The notes under the pieces were generated by a model. That model saw only the letters and a list, made by a program, of their open reading frames with translations. It was not told where the DNA came from and made no database searches. A stretch of DNA of 38,358 nt from UMGS1532 sp045542355 (GTDB lineage: Bacteria > Bacillota > Clostridia > Oscillospirales > Acutalibacteraceae): the NCBI GenBank assembly GCA_045542355.1, contig JAZQKX010000022.1:1-38358 (forward strand), read 5' to 3'. Each line of letters opens with the position of its first letter. Position 1 is the first letter of the stretch. The position numbers were made by a program, and so were the translations under genes. Shown one piece after another: positions 14,213 through 22,957 of the stretch.

Positions 14213-15328
14213 TCAATACAATATCGCGGGTATGGTTTTTTCTTCCATAAAGGAGTCGATTCCGTATAGCACCAGTATTTCGGTGATGCCCTCAGTTTTA
14301 ATTGTTTCATCCACTGACCCTACAAAATATCGGGGGTCGATAATGGTGACAGTTTCGTAATCGGGGAGAATGAATGGCAAAAAGCAGTTGGCAAAGGAAT
14401 CTTTGATTACCAGCAGGTGACCCTCGCCACCGCAATTTTTTATAGTAGCCTTTCCATAGTTACCGCCCATGAAAAAAGCATACTTATCTTTTTCCTCAAG
14501 GCGGGAAAAATCGTAAATTCCAAAGTCGGTTTCCTTGCCGTCGGCGGTGAGGGTGTAGAGGGAGTCGCGGTCATTCTTGTAATACACCACGCGGTCGGGG
14601 GTGGCGGAGCTGTCCAGCACCTTGGAGTGGGTGGTGCCGAAAAAATCAGCGCTGAGAACGGTTGGAAAAAACTGATTTTCCTCAAGATTTTTAGCCTTGC
14701 AGTAGGCTTTATAGGCGGTATAGGCTCCGTCGGTGGTCCAATGGTGGTCGGTTTTGTAGTAATTACCCTCGGCATTTTCTGTCATGGCTGAGGTTAAATC
14801 TATAAATTCTCCCGAACCGAGGTTTTTTGCCGTGGAAAAAGCGGTTTCGTAGTCGGGGGTGACGGCGCCGAGGGGGAGCTTATCCTCTAAAATTCCCGCC
14901 GCCGAGGGGACAAGCATCAGGGTCATTTTGGCTTTATCAAGCCGAGAGGAATTATTCTCAAAAAACTGCTCTACCGCCGTGAGATTGCTACCAAAAATAT
15001 CGTGGCTCTCCTGTGAGGGGAGCTTTTTTTCTATATAAAAACCGTCGTCACATAGGTAAACCCCGCCGATATCCCGCTTACCACAAAGCTTTTGCAGACC
15101 TGTTTTGAGGGATATGAGGGTGTCTCTGCCTATAAGCTGGTCGGAATACCAGCTGTTTATTTTTGATTGCCAATTCCCCGAGCTGACACTTTTCGCGGTG
15201 AAACTCGGGAACACGGTGAGATTGCGGTTTTCATTTTCTGAGAATTCTCGGTCGGGAGAAATAATACTACCCACCGAAAAAACACCTATTATTAAACAAA
15301 ACACCAAGATTAATGCAATTTTTTTCAT
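14213..15328 (-). CDS. DHHW family (AlgX/AlgJ-like) protein, partner of MBOAT O-acyltransferase
   Basis: A 371-residue protein with an N-terminal membrane anchor or signal (residues 4-22) followed by SENENRNLTVFPSF, typical of the DHHW family, and the defining motif YYKTDHHWTTDGAY at about residue 190. The fold is a SGNH-like hydrolase in which Asp and His of DHHW help catalysis. A C-terminal block (HLLVIKDSFANCFLPFILPDYE) carries the SGNH serine in KDSFAN. The family works outside the membrane and passes acetyl groups from an MBOAT partner to a polysaccharide. The ATG at 15328 has GGGTGG upstream. It is the last gene of a four-gene operon, 133 bases after the MBOAT gene because a palindromic repeat lies between. 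Confidence 0.88.
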   Translation of the reverse strand: MKKIALILVFCLIIGVFSVGSIISPDREFSENENRNLTVFPSFTAKSVSSGNWQSKINSWYSDQLIGRDTLISLKTGLQKLCGKRDIGGVYLCDDGFYIEKKLPSQESHDIFGSNLTAVEQFFENNSSRLDKAKMTLMLVPSAAGILEDKLPLGAVTPDYETAFSTAKNLGSGEFIDLTSAMTENAEGNYYKTDHHWTTDGAYTAYKAYCKAKNLEENQFFPTVLSADFFGTTHSKVLDSSATPDRVVYYKNDRDSLYTLTADGKETDFGIYDFSRLEEKDKYAFFMGGNYGKATIKNCGGEGHLLVIKDSFANCFLPFILPDYETVTIIDPRYFVGSVDETIKTEGITEILVLYGIDSFMEEKTIPAILY

Positions 15329-15394
15329 TGAGTTTCACCACCCAAGTAAACGCTTTGCGTTCGAGATAATAGATAAAAGATAATAAAGAATAGA

Positions 15395-15477
15395 TTTGGT
15401 GTTGGCTTCGCCAACAATATATAAATTCGTTCCGCTGAGCGAACACCTACAGATTTAGCTTCTAAAATCTAAAATAT
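15395..15477 (-). repeat. Interspersed palindromic repeat, copy 1
   Basis: Two small hairpins, GTTGGCTTCGCCAAC (15401-15415) and a TTCG..CGAA stem (15426-15443), are followed by AACACCTACAG and TCTAAAATCTAAAATAT. Almost the same order occurs at 29685-29760 and inverted at 26415-26495. The repeat's end forms the last codons and stop of the MBOAT gene. Confidence 0.7.
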
Positions 15478-16874
15478 AAAAACGGATTGTAGCTTCCGTC
15501 AACCATGAAGGCTATGGAAATCAGCAACAACGCGGTTACCGACACCACCTCCAATATCCCCAGAAATTTGTGTTTTTCTTGCCATTGCGAGAATTTTTCG
15601 CCCAAATTTCGGGGCAGGGATGTGGAAAACACCACCGCCAAAAGCCACACGGCAAGGTTTGATAAAAGAAGAAATGCGGTATAGCCGTCGTAAAGCCCTG
15701 CGGGGGATGTCAGCAGGTTTCTAAGATAATCCGCCATTTCTACGAAGTTTTCATTGGCAAAAATCACCCAGCCCAAAACCACCAACAGCATTGTGTATAT
15801 GTGGGAAATAATCCTTGGAAGCCTTTCGAGAAGCTTTAAAAGGAAGAGCTTTTCAAGAATTAGAATTATTCCGAAGTAAAGACCCCAAAGGGCGAAGTTC
15901 CAAGAGGCACCGTGCCAGAAGCCTGTCAGCCCCCAGACAATGAGGAGGTTTAATATCTGTCGTTTTGTTCCCTTGCGGTTGCCACCTAAGGGTATGTAGA
16001 CATATTCTCTGAACCAGGTGCCGAGGGTCATGTGCCACCGTCTCCAAAACTCGGTGATACTCCTTGAAATATAGGGTAGGTCAAAGTTTTCGGGAAACCT
16101 GAAGCCCATCATTTTTCCCATGCCGATTGCCATGTCGCTATATCCTGCGAAGTCAAAGAATATATGAAAGGTAAAGGCAAGGGCGCCCAACCATGCCGTG
16201 AGTACGGGGGGATTTGCCATGGAGCTGATTTCTTTCCAAATTTCGCCCATAGCGTTGGCTATGAGGATTTTTTTGGCAAGTCCGTAGGTAAAGCGCTTAA
16301 CACCAGAGCCAAAATCATGGAAATTCTCACGGCGGTCACTAAGTTCCTTTTCCACATCAACATATCGCACGATAGGACCTGCAATTAACTGGGGGAACAT
16401 GGTGACATATGCGCCAAAATCAAAGAAATTCCTTTGCACAGCGCACCGCTTCCAATAAACATCTATTACATAAGACATGGTCTGGAATGTGTAGAAAGAA
16501 ATGCCGATGGGCAGAGTGATGTCAAGGAGAGGTATTCCCGTATCGGCAAGGTTGTTTATGTTGGAAATAAAGAGATTTGTATATTTGAAAAACGCCAACA
16601 TACCGATGTTGACGATGGCGGTCACAATGAGGGTCAGTCTTGCGAAAGCACCCTTATCTATTGCGTGGAAATGACCTATCAATCTACCTGCGAAATAGTC
16701 GAAGGTAATGGTAAAGAGCATGATGAGGGCATAGGAGGGCACGTCCCAGGCATAGAAAAGCACAAGGCTTGAGATAAACAACCATAGGTTGCGCAGCTTT
16801 TTCGGGCATAGGAAATAAAGCGGTAAGACTACCGCTAAAAATCCAAATAAAAATACCTCAGATGAAAAAACCAT
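15462..16874 (-). CDS. MBOAT family O-acyltransferase (AlgI/DltB/PatA-like)
   Basis: A 470-residue polytopic membrane protein of AlgI type. Family motifs seen: NLWLFISSLVLFYAWDVP near the N-terminus, LPIGISFYTFQTMSYVIDVY, FPQLIAGPIVRY, RSITEFWRRWHMTLGTWFR and the catalytic region LTGFWHGASWNFALWG with its conserved His. It moves acyl groups, usually acetyl, across the membrane for attachment to exported polysaccharide by a DHHW or SGNH partner. Both partner types flank it here. The ATG at 16874 has GAGGG at 7 bases. The C-terminus (PFLYFRF) ends inside a palindromic repeat, so the last few residues may be repeat-derived. Confidence 0.94.
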   Translation of the reverse strand: MVFSSEVFLFGFLAVVLPLYFLCPKKLRNLWLFISSLVLFYAWDVPSYALIMLFTITFDYFAGRLIGHFHAIDKGAFARLTLIVTAIVNIGMLAFFKYTNLFISNINNLADTGIPLLDITLPIGISFYTFQTMSYVIDVYWKRCAVQRNFFDFGAYVTMFPQLIAGPIVRYVDVEKELSDRRENFHDFGSGVKRFTYGLAKKILIANAMGEIWKEISSMANPPVLTAWLGALAFTFHIFFDFAGYSDMAIGMGKMMGFRFPENFDLPYISRSITEFWRRWHMTLGTWFREYVYIPLGGNRKGTKRQILNLLIVWGLTGFWHGASWNFALWGLYFGIILILEKLFLLKLLERLPRIISHIYTMLLVVLGWVIFANENFVEMADYLRNLLTSPAGLYDGYTAFLLLSNLAVWLLAVVFSTSLPRNLGEKFSQWQEKHKFLGILEVVSVTALLLISIAFMVDGSYNPFLYFRF

Positions 16875-16901
16875 GACCTACCCTCAAATCTTCGAAAAGA
16901 A

Positions 16902-17360
16902 TCAATATTTGCCTACAATATTTTTTGCGTTCTCATAGTCGTCTGTGACGATGAAAATTACATAGTTGCCCTTGGTTTCGATGATGGCGTTTTCCAGTTT
17001 TCCCACCTGAGAGGTGTCATAGCTGGAGTAGGTGTCAATAAGCTCCTGAGCCTTATTTTCCAACATTTTTGAAATCTCGGGAAGCTTTTTTGCATCATCC
17101 GCTTTGAATATTGCAAATCGGTCGGCAGGGTAGCCTGCGGAATATGCCAGGGCATCAACCCCATCGATTAAATCGTAGGATGAGCCGAGAAGCGTTTCGG
17201 GGAGTTCGGTTAGCTCCTGCTGGAATTCCACACTCTCCAGCACTTCGTCTACCAGAGCCATGGCGCTTTCATCCGAGAAATCCTTGCCACCACAGCCAAA
17301 GGCGGTAAACATTAATGTTATTACTAAAATTACAGCTGAAAACCTTTTAATCAAAATCAT
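16902..17360 (-). CDS. DUF4358 lipoprotein
   Basis: A 152-residue protein with a lipoprotein signal: basic start (ILIKR), hydrophobic core and lipobox TAFGC with Cys23. The mature part matches DUF4358 in shape: a helix (DEVLESVEFQQEL), then LIDGVDALAYSAGYPADRFAIFKADDAKKL, a long helix (MLENKAQELIDTYSSY) and an ending with KGNYVIFIVTDDYENAKNIV. The family recurs beside MBOAT and DHHW genes in Clostridia, which suggests an accessory role in wall-glycan O-acylation, but its biochemistry is unknown. Its ATG overlaps the SGNH gene stop (ATGA), so the two are translationally coupled. Confidence 0.82.
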   Translation of the reverse strand: MILIKRFSAVILVITLMFTAFGCGGKDFSDESAMALVDEVLESVEFQQELTELPETLLGSSYDLIDGVDALAYSAGYPADRFAIFKADDAKKLPEISKMLENKAQELIDTYSSYDTSQVGKLENAIIETKGNYVIFIVTDDYENAKNIVGKY

Positions 17361-18160
17361 TCTGCCTTCTCCTTTTCTTCTTTATACGCCAAGGTGTGGT
17401 TTGCGAGATATATGAGCCATTTGTCACAAACGTCGGCACGGAAATGTATTCCGTCTGAGGCAACCGCCTCGGGAAGATAGCCGTTGGCGCCCTCAAAGGC
17501 GGAATAGGCGTCTATGAAAAACACCTTTTTTTCGGTGCACATTTCCTTAATGTAGGTGTTGTACTTCTTGGCGCGGTGATTGGTAAACATGTCGCTGGTC
17601 TGGTCCTTGGATTTTGCCACAGGAAGCACCGATTGGACATAAATCAGCGCGTCGGGCTTTATCTTTCTCACGGCATCGATGAGCTTTTTATAGGATTTTA
17701 TGAAGCCCTCCACCGAGTCGAAGCCCAGCTCGTTGATGCCGAACATAATATATATTTTAGAGTATTTTTTGTTGTTAGCTTTAAGAGCCTCCAGCACGGT
17801 TACCTTTTTCTTTTTAACTGTAATAAACTTTTTCTCGAACACAGTGTTCACATTAAGTCCCACATCGCAATAGGCAGCCGCCTTGGTCTTTTTTACCTTC
17901 GAATAAATCATAAGGTCCATAGTTCGGGAATCACCTATAAACGCCGCGTCGTTGAAATAACTCAAATTCATTTTGGCATTTTTGGGCACGGGCGTGGAGT
18001 AGTCATACCCCTCGGCATAGGTGATTTTGCCGTCCTTTACCTTTTTATAGGTTGTATATGTATCCTCGGCGAAGACCTGACCTATTCCCATTAAACAGAA
18101 AAGGGAGAGCAGTATCGCCACGGACTTTTTAAAAAGAGATTCAAAAAAATTATTTGACAT
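17357..18160 (-). CDS. Secreted SGNH/GDSL family hydrolase or O-acetyltransferase
   Basis: A 267-residue exported protein. The signal peptide covers residues 1-31 (VAILLSLFCLMGIGQVFA). SGNH blocks are visible: block I AAFIGDSRTMDL with nucleophile Ser near residue 78, block III IMFGINELG, and block V SDGIHF with Asp and His. Similar proteins in this gene setting finish transfer of acetyl groups to, or removal from, wall polysaccharide. AAGGATGG precedes the ATG. First gene of the operon SGNH-DUF4358-MBOAT-DHHW. It lies 75 bases after the dehydrogenase gene, with a small non-terminator hairpin (about 18199-18214) between. Confidence 0.88.
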   Translation of the reverse strand: MSNNFFESLFKKSVAILLSLFCLMGIGQVFAEDTYTTYKKVKDGKITYAEGYDYSTPVPKNAKMNLSYFNDAAFIGDSRTMDLMIYSKVKKTKAAAYCDVGLNVNTVFEKKFITVKKKKVTVLEALKANNKKYSKIYIMFGINELGFDSVEGFIKSYKKLIDAVRKIKPDALIYVQSVLPVAKSKDQTSDMFTNHRAKKYNTYIKEMCTEKKVFFIDAYSAFEGANGYLPEAVASDGIHFRADVCDKWLIYLANHTLAYKEEKEKAE

Positions 18161-18234
18161 TTATTCCATCCTTAGTGTTTTAGAGTCTGTGCAGATTCGG
18201 CATTGGTTTGCCGAGGGAATTAATGGCTAATGTA

Positions 18235-19185
18235 TTAGTTGTTAACAACGTTTATGGGATTTCCGCTTTTGTAACCCGAAAGGTTGTCCGCCACGCGGTC
18301 GATGAGACGTCTGCGTGATTCTACCGCCGCCCATGCCACGTGGGGTGTAATAATCATGTTGGGAGCCGAGAGATAAGGGTGACCGTCGTACATAGGCTCC
18401 TCGTCCAGCACATCTATTGCCGCCCCTGCTATTATGCCCTTTTCCAGAGCCTCGCAAAGTGCCGCCTCCTCAACAACCCCGCCTCGTGCTGTGTTGATAA
18501 GAAAGGCAGTAGGCTTCATAAGAGATAGGGTCTCGCGGTTTATGAGCCCTTTGGTTTCGGGGGTTAACGGGCAGTGGAGAGACAGGAAGTCACTGTTTTT
18601 TAAAACTTCTTCCTTTGACATAAATTCCACACCCTCAGCTGTTTTGGGAGTTCTGGCATTTGCCACCACCCTCATGCCGAAGCTTTGGGCAATTTTTGCA
18701 ACGGCTCTTGCAATAGTGCCAAAGCCTATGATACCTAAGGTTTTGCCCGAAAGTTCTATGAAAGGATAGTTGAAATAACAGAACTTTTTGGATTTCACCC
18801 AGTCCCCCCGCTTTACCGAAGCGTTATATAGAGAAAGGTTTTCCGCCAACTCCAATATCATAGCAAAGGTGTGCTGAGCCACCGAGTTGGTGGAATAGTC
18901 TGGGGTGTTTGAAACTACAATACCCCGTGTTGCCGCCGCTTTTATATCTATATTATTGTAGCCTGTGGCAAAAAGGGTAATAAATTTGAGTTTCGGACAT
19001 CCGTCCATGATTTCGGCAGTAATTTTTGTTTTGTTGCAGATAATTGCGTCGCAGTCCTTTGCCGCTTCTATCACTTCCGAGGGCGGAAGCATGTCGTAAT
19101 ATACCACCTCGCCAAAGTTTTCCAGCGGTTTTAGGGACACATCACCCTTGGTGACGGTGTTGGTATCAAGCACACAAATTTTCAT
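18235..19185 (-). CDS. D-isomer-specific 2-hydroxyacid dehydrogenase (glycerate dehydrogenase-like)
   Basis: A 316-residue NAD-dependent dehydrogenase. ATG 19185 (MKICVLDTNTVT) has AGAGGT upstream; the longer frame to 19206 begins with TTG and lacks a ribosome site. The Rossmann motif is LGIIGFGTIARAVAKIAQSFGMRV. Catalytic residues fall in INTARGGVV (Arg), DVLDEEPM (Glu) and TPHVAWA (His). The His-x2-Trp ending is typical of the hydroxypyruvate/glycerate dehydrogenase group. It would interconvert a 2-keto acid and a D-2-hydroxy acid in the cytosol; the exact substrate cannot be read from sequence. The upstream membrane protein ends 21 bases before this ATG, so they probably share a transcript. 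Confidence 0.93.
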   Translation of the reverse strand: MKICVLDTNTVTKGDVSLKPLENFGEVVYYDMLPPSEVIEAAKDCDAIICNKTKITAEIMDGCPKLKFITLFATGYNNIDIKAAATRGIVVSNTPDYSTNSVAQHTFAMILELAENLSLYNASVKRGDWVKSKKFCYFNYPFIELSGKTLGIIGFGTIARAVAKIAQSFGMRVVANARTPKTAEGVEFMSKEEVLKNSDFLSLHCPLTPETKGLINRETLSLMKPTAFLINTARGGVVEEAALCEALEKGIIAGAAIDVLDEEPMYDGHPYLSAPNMIITPHVAWAAVESRRRLIDRVADNLSGYKSGNPINVVNN

Positions 19186-19206
19186 AATATCAACCTCTGA
19201 GCGCAA

Positions 19207-19695
19207 TTATAACAATTTGGGAAGATAGGAAATTGACATGAGAATTGCCGCGCCCACAACTCCTAAAAATATGGTGGGCAGGGATTTCTTTATTGGGATG
19301 TTAAGGGCGTTCGCCACCAGAGCTCCCGTCCAGGCGCCCGTTCCGGGCAGGGGTATTGCCACCAAAACAAACAGGCCGAACATCTTCCATTTTTCCACCT
19401 TTTCCTTGTTCTTCTCCGCCTTGCGGTCAAGGAAGTTAAGAACTCTTTGGAGCGTTGGAAATTTTCTCATCCATGCAAAAATCTTATTAAGGAAAAGGAG
19501 TATAAAGGGAATGGGAAGCATATTGCCGATTATACACACAGGAAATGCCACAAGGTAGGGCACGTTCATAATTGCCGCGGCTATCATGCCTCCTCGAAGC
19601 TCCAGTATGGGCAATATGGAAATGAGGATAAGACTCAGCCAGTCGGGAATTCCGCTCAGGAATTCAACCAAAGAACCTGCTAATGTTTCGGACAT
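19207..19695 (-). CDS. Small multi-drug export family (COG2426) membrane protein
   Basis: A 162-residue protein with four to five membrane segments. It has family-typical stretches: LILISILPILELRGGMIAAAI near the N-terminus, NMLPIPFILLFLNKIF in the middle, and IPLPGTGAWTGALVANAL toward the C-terminus. The ELRGG and PLPGTGAWTG motifs recall DedA-related transporters. The family name is historical, and drug export is not established for most members. TTGGAGG precedes the ATG at 19695. It lies 58 bases after the SpoIID-PASTA gene. Confidence 0.88.
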   Translation of the reverse strand: MSETLAGSLVEFLSGIPDWLSLILISILPILELRGGMIAAAIMNVPYLVAFPVCIIGNMLPIPFILLFLNKIFAWMRKFPTLQRVLNFLDRKAEKNKEKVEKWKMFGLFVLVAIPLPGTGAWTGALVANALNIPIKKSLPTIFLGVVGAAILMSISYLPKLL

Positions 19696-19752
19696 AAGAA
19701 AACCTCCAAAATTAGATGTGAGATAGTAGATCTGACCAATTTGTTTTCACTA

Positions 19753-22700
19753 TTACTTAAGGGTCGTTCCGGGGTAATAGTGGGTAAGGATTCGCTCGTA
19801 GCTCCAGCCCTTACCTGCATAGTAGTTTGCGCCAACCTGACTCATGCCCACACCGTGGCCGTAGCCACGCACAGTGAAGACAAATTTATCGCTGGATTTA
19901 TTGTATTTCAGCTTAAAGGCTGTGGAACGAAGCTCATACTCGAGCAGGGTGTCGCGCATGGAAGAACCTGTGACGGTCTTCTTTCCACCGATTTTCACCT
20001 CGCGTACATAAGCCTTGTTCTCGTCATATTTTATGCTGAACCAGTCGCTCTTATTAATACCGCTAAGGTCAATTCCGTAAGTTTCCAGCACCCTTTCTTT
20101 TAGCTCGTCGGCAGAGTAGCTCACGGTGGTTTTATAGCCACTGGCATATTTATCGCCCTCTGAAGGTACAGCGCGGAGATAGGAGATATCCGCCCACCAT
20201 ACGTCCTTACAGTTTGCCGAATAGTCGGCGGCGATGGCGTAATAGTAGGTCTGGGCGGTTTCACCGCCGTACATAACCTTAATTCCCTTAACGGCTTCTG
20301 ACGCGGAAATTGCCTTTTCGGTGGGATTTTTCATGGGAACACCCGGTGCGGCACCCTTTTCGGAGCCTGAGTTAATAAGCCAACAATAGGCGGCAACCGC
20401 CTGTGCTTTCAGGGCTTCGGTATTGAAGCCACCGCCCATTTCCGCCTCTACAATATAAGGTATAATATCCATATAGTCGCCCTTGATAATGTCACCGGGG
20501 GCGTAGGATTTGCCGTTTATCGTAACGCTCCAGGAGGAGATGTTGGTAACGGTGAGGTTGTTGACCTTACTACCGTTGCTGATTTTAAAGCCAACTGTGG
20601 AGCCTTCCTCGATTTTTTCTCCTTTGGGACATTCCTGTTCAACCACAGTACCTGCGGTTTTAGAGGATGTGACGGTGGAGATTTTGCCCACCCTGAGACC
20701 GGCCTCTTTAAGCAAAGTCTTGGCTTCTTCCTTGGTTTTGCCCTGGAGGTTGGGCATGGTAACGGTTTTAATCTCACCCTTGCCGTCGCTGACGGTGATA
20801 TTTATAGGGGTATCATAAGCTACGCTTTCCTCGGCTTTCGGAGACTGGGAGAGAATAGTACCCGCTTCCAGAGAGCTTTCGGCGGTGGTAACCTCGCCCA
20901 GAGTAAGCTCTGCCTTTTCTAAAAGAATTTTAGCGTTGCTTTCGGAATTGCCTATAAGGTCGGGCACCAGAGCCTTGCCATCGGCAAGACCGCCCGATAT
21001 AGTTATGGAGATGGGTACATCGGCGCTGAGCTTTGCTCCCTCGGCAACCGATTGTTTTAACACGGTGCCTCGTTTTTCTGCCGATTCAATCTGCTCTATC
21101 TTAACCTCAAGACCTAAGGTGTTTTCTAAAATATCCACCGCATTGGATTTTTGGAGACCCGTTACATCAACCAGTGTCACAACATTGCTCATTTCCACCT
21201 TTGCGGTCTTGTCCATATCGGAGGTGAGGCCTGTCTGTTCGTAGCGCATACCTGTTGGCATGGTGGGAACATTGGGCTTTTTTGATGAGGTGTTTTTAGA
21301 TGAAACGGCGGAGGTGACCGAGGTTTTAGAGGAGCCAACTTCCAGCTCACTGCTTTCTGTCTCGTCCACATCCTCTGTATTATTCGGTTTCTTTTGGGGC
21401 TTGACGGTTTCTACCACCTTGCGCTCTTGTAGATTCTCGGCGGTTTCGCCCTCTCTTAGAAGTCGTGATGCCATCACCTTGGTTTCGGTTTTGCCCTCTG
21501 CCACAAGTATCAGCAGGGTGTCCTCAGGTGAGGCGTCAACATTCACGGAAATTTCCGAATTATCATAGAAATTATTTATATATTCCTTAAACAGAGTGTC
21601 GTTAAGAAAACTCTCTCTGTCTAAAAGGAAGGGCTCTTTTCCCGACTTAAAGCTGAAAGCGGAAAACACCGCCCATTCCCCCTGTAAATTCACGGTATCG
21701 AAAAAGAGGGTGGGATTGTCTTGTGCGTAGTTCTTATCTAAATAAAGGCTTACACCGCCCAGCAGACGGTTATCGTCTTTGTCATTTCCTTGCAGAAGTA
21801 TAACAGCAGGAAGCTCTTCCTCATATAAATTGGATTTGGTGTAAACACTGCCGTAGCTGTTGGCAGTGCCGTCGAAAAGGTGAGATTTAAGATAATCCTT
21901 CTCCCCATCCTCCATTGTGACCACAGGCACACCGTAGGGGGCATCAGGCAGGGTGAGATATCCTGCAAAATCGGGGTTGATTTCCCTTAAATTGGCATAC
22001 TTCAGCAGGTTTCCGTCTTCGTCGGTTTGGTCGGAATTTGTAACCAAGTCAGCAAGACGGCTATACACCTTGTCGCACTCCTTGGGATCCTTGGTGAAAT
22101 ACCAATAGCCTGTCCCCGCTAAGATACCGATGACTAATATTATGGATATAATTTTGAGAATTAACCCCACCCGTGACTTTTGTTTAGGAGTCTCGGGGGT
22201 GTCGTCTCTCAGCCTCTCCAGCAGAGAAGCATCCATTACCTTTCGGGGTTTTTCTTTTATGAATTCCTCTAGAGTGTTTTCCTCGTCGGTTTTTAAATCC
22301 TCGTAGCTCCAGGAAAAATCCAGAGGGCTCTCGGCTTCTTTCTCTACTTCGGGTTTTTCGGCTTTTCCGTAGAAAAGAAAGGAATTGAGAGCGTCTGTTT
22401 CGCCTTTTTCGGCGGAGATTTTTTCTTTTTCGGTGGGTTCCGCGGCTACAGCCACAGGCTCTTTTTGCAGAGAGGGAGCCTTTTCCGCCTCTTTGAGCCG
22501 TTGCTCTGCCATGTAGGCTCTTTCGTACATTTCCTTACGGGCTGAGAGGTGCAAAAGCACTCTGCCGGTCTCCCCCGACGAGGCAATTATTTCCTCACTG
22601 CCCGATTCTAAAAGAATCACGCTTCCGCCCGAGTTTTCCAATATTCCGCCGTAGGCTTTTCCCCCCGACAGCAGAGGCACCGCCCCTTTTGGCAGACCGC

Positions 22701-22920
22701 TTTCGGAAAAGCTGTAGCTTAATTCCAGCCCCAGCTTTTGGGAAACCTTTTTCATGCAGTCGGCATCATCCCCGTAAAAGAGGATGTATGTACCGCCAGG
22801 GGCGATATCGTCAATGGAGCCACCCTCGGATTTGTACACTATCTGCAGGTCTCTCAGCAGTTTTTCAAAAGTCTCGGATTTTGGGGCTACGTGATAAATA
22901 ATATTAGGATAATTTACCAT
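19753..22920 (-). CDS. Pseudo-sortase/PASTA/SpoIID fusion membrane protein
   Basis: A 1055-residue protein from ATG 22920 (GGGAG 10 bases upstream; the frame also has a TTG two codons earlier). In order: a soluble domain (1-145) resembling a degenerate CinA N-terminal domain, an acidic linker, a membrane helix at about 252-275, a domain at about 283-495 that aligns along its length with the sortase of the next gene but lacks its catalytic His, Cys and Arg, a Ser-rich linker, three PASTA domains (578-644, 649-714, 718-784), and a C-terminal SpoIID/LytB domain (790-1055) with glutamate in TEALKAQAVAAYCW and the end motif GYGHGVGMSQVGANYYAGKG. SpoIID enzymes cut glycan strands of denuded peptidoglycan during engulfment; LytB-type relatives activate amidases. 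PASTA binds uncrosslinked peptidoglycan. Topology is inside-to-outside. It is 31 bases downstream of the CinA-sortase gene. Confidence 0.9.
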   Translation of the reverse strand: MVNYPNIIYHVAPKSETFEKLLRDLQIVYKSEGGSIDDIAPGGTYILFYGDDADCMKKVSQKLGLELSYSFSESGLPKGAVPLLSGGKAYGGILENSGGSVILLESGSEEIIASSGETGRVLLHLSARKEMYERAYMAEQRLKEAEKAPSLQKEPVAVAAEPTEKEKISAEKGETDALNSFLFYGKAEKPEVEKEAESPLDFSWSYEDLKTDEENTLEEFIKEKPRKVMDASLLERLRDDTPETPKQKSRVGLILKIISIILVIGILAGTGYWYFTKDPKECDKVYSRLADLVTNSDQTDEDGNLLKYANLREINPDFAGYLTLPDAPYGVPVVTMEDGEKDYLKSHLFDGTANSYGSVYTKSNLYEEELPAVILLQGNDKDDNRLLGGVSLYLDKNYAQDNPTLFFDTVNLQGEWAVFSAFSFKSGKEPFLLDRESFLNDTLFKEYINNFYDNSEISVNVDASPEDTLLILVAEGKTETKVMASRLLREGETAENLQERKVVETVKPQKKPNNTEDVDETESSELEVGSSKTSVTSAVSSKNTSSKKPNVPTMPTGMRYEQTGLTSDMDKTAKVEMSNVVTLVDVTGLQKSNAVDILENTLGLEVKIEQIESAEKRGTVLKQSVAEGAKLSADVPISITISGGLADGKALVPDLIGNSESNAKILLEKAELTLGEVTTAESSLEAGTILSQSPKAEESVAYDTPINITVSDGKGEIKTVTMPNLQGKTKEEAKTLLKEAGLRVGKISTVTSSKTAGTVVEQECPKGEKIEEGSTVGFKISNGSKVNNLTVTNISSWSVTINGKSYAPGDIIKGDYMDIIPYIVEAEMGGGFNTEALKAQAVAAYCWLINSGSEKGAAPGVPMKNPTEKAISASEAVKGIKVMYGGETAQTYYYAIAADYSANCKDVWWADISYLRAVPSEGDKYASGYKTTVSYSADELKERVLETYGIDLSGINKSDWFSIKYDENKAYVREVKIGGKKTVTGSSMRDTLLEYELRSTAFKLKYNKSSDKFVFTVRGYGHGVGMSQVGANYYAGKGWSYERILTHYYPGTTLK

Positions 22921-22957
22921 ATTCAAACAACTCCCATATCAGAATTGCAGAGCTATA

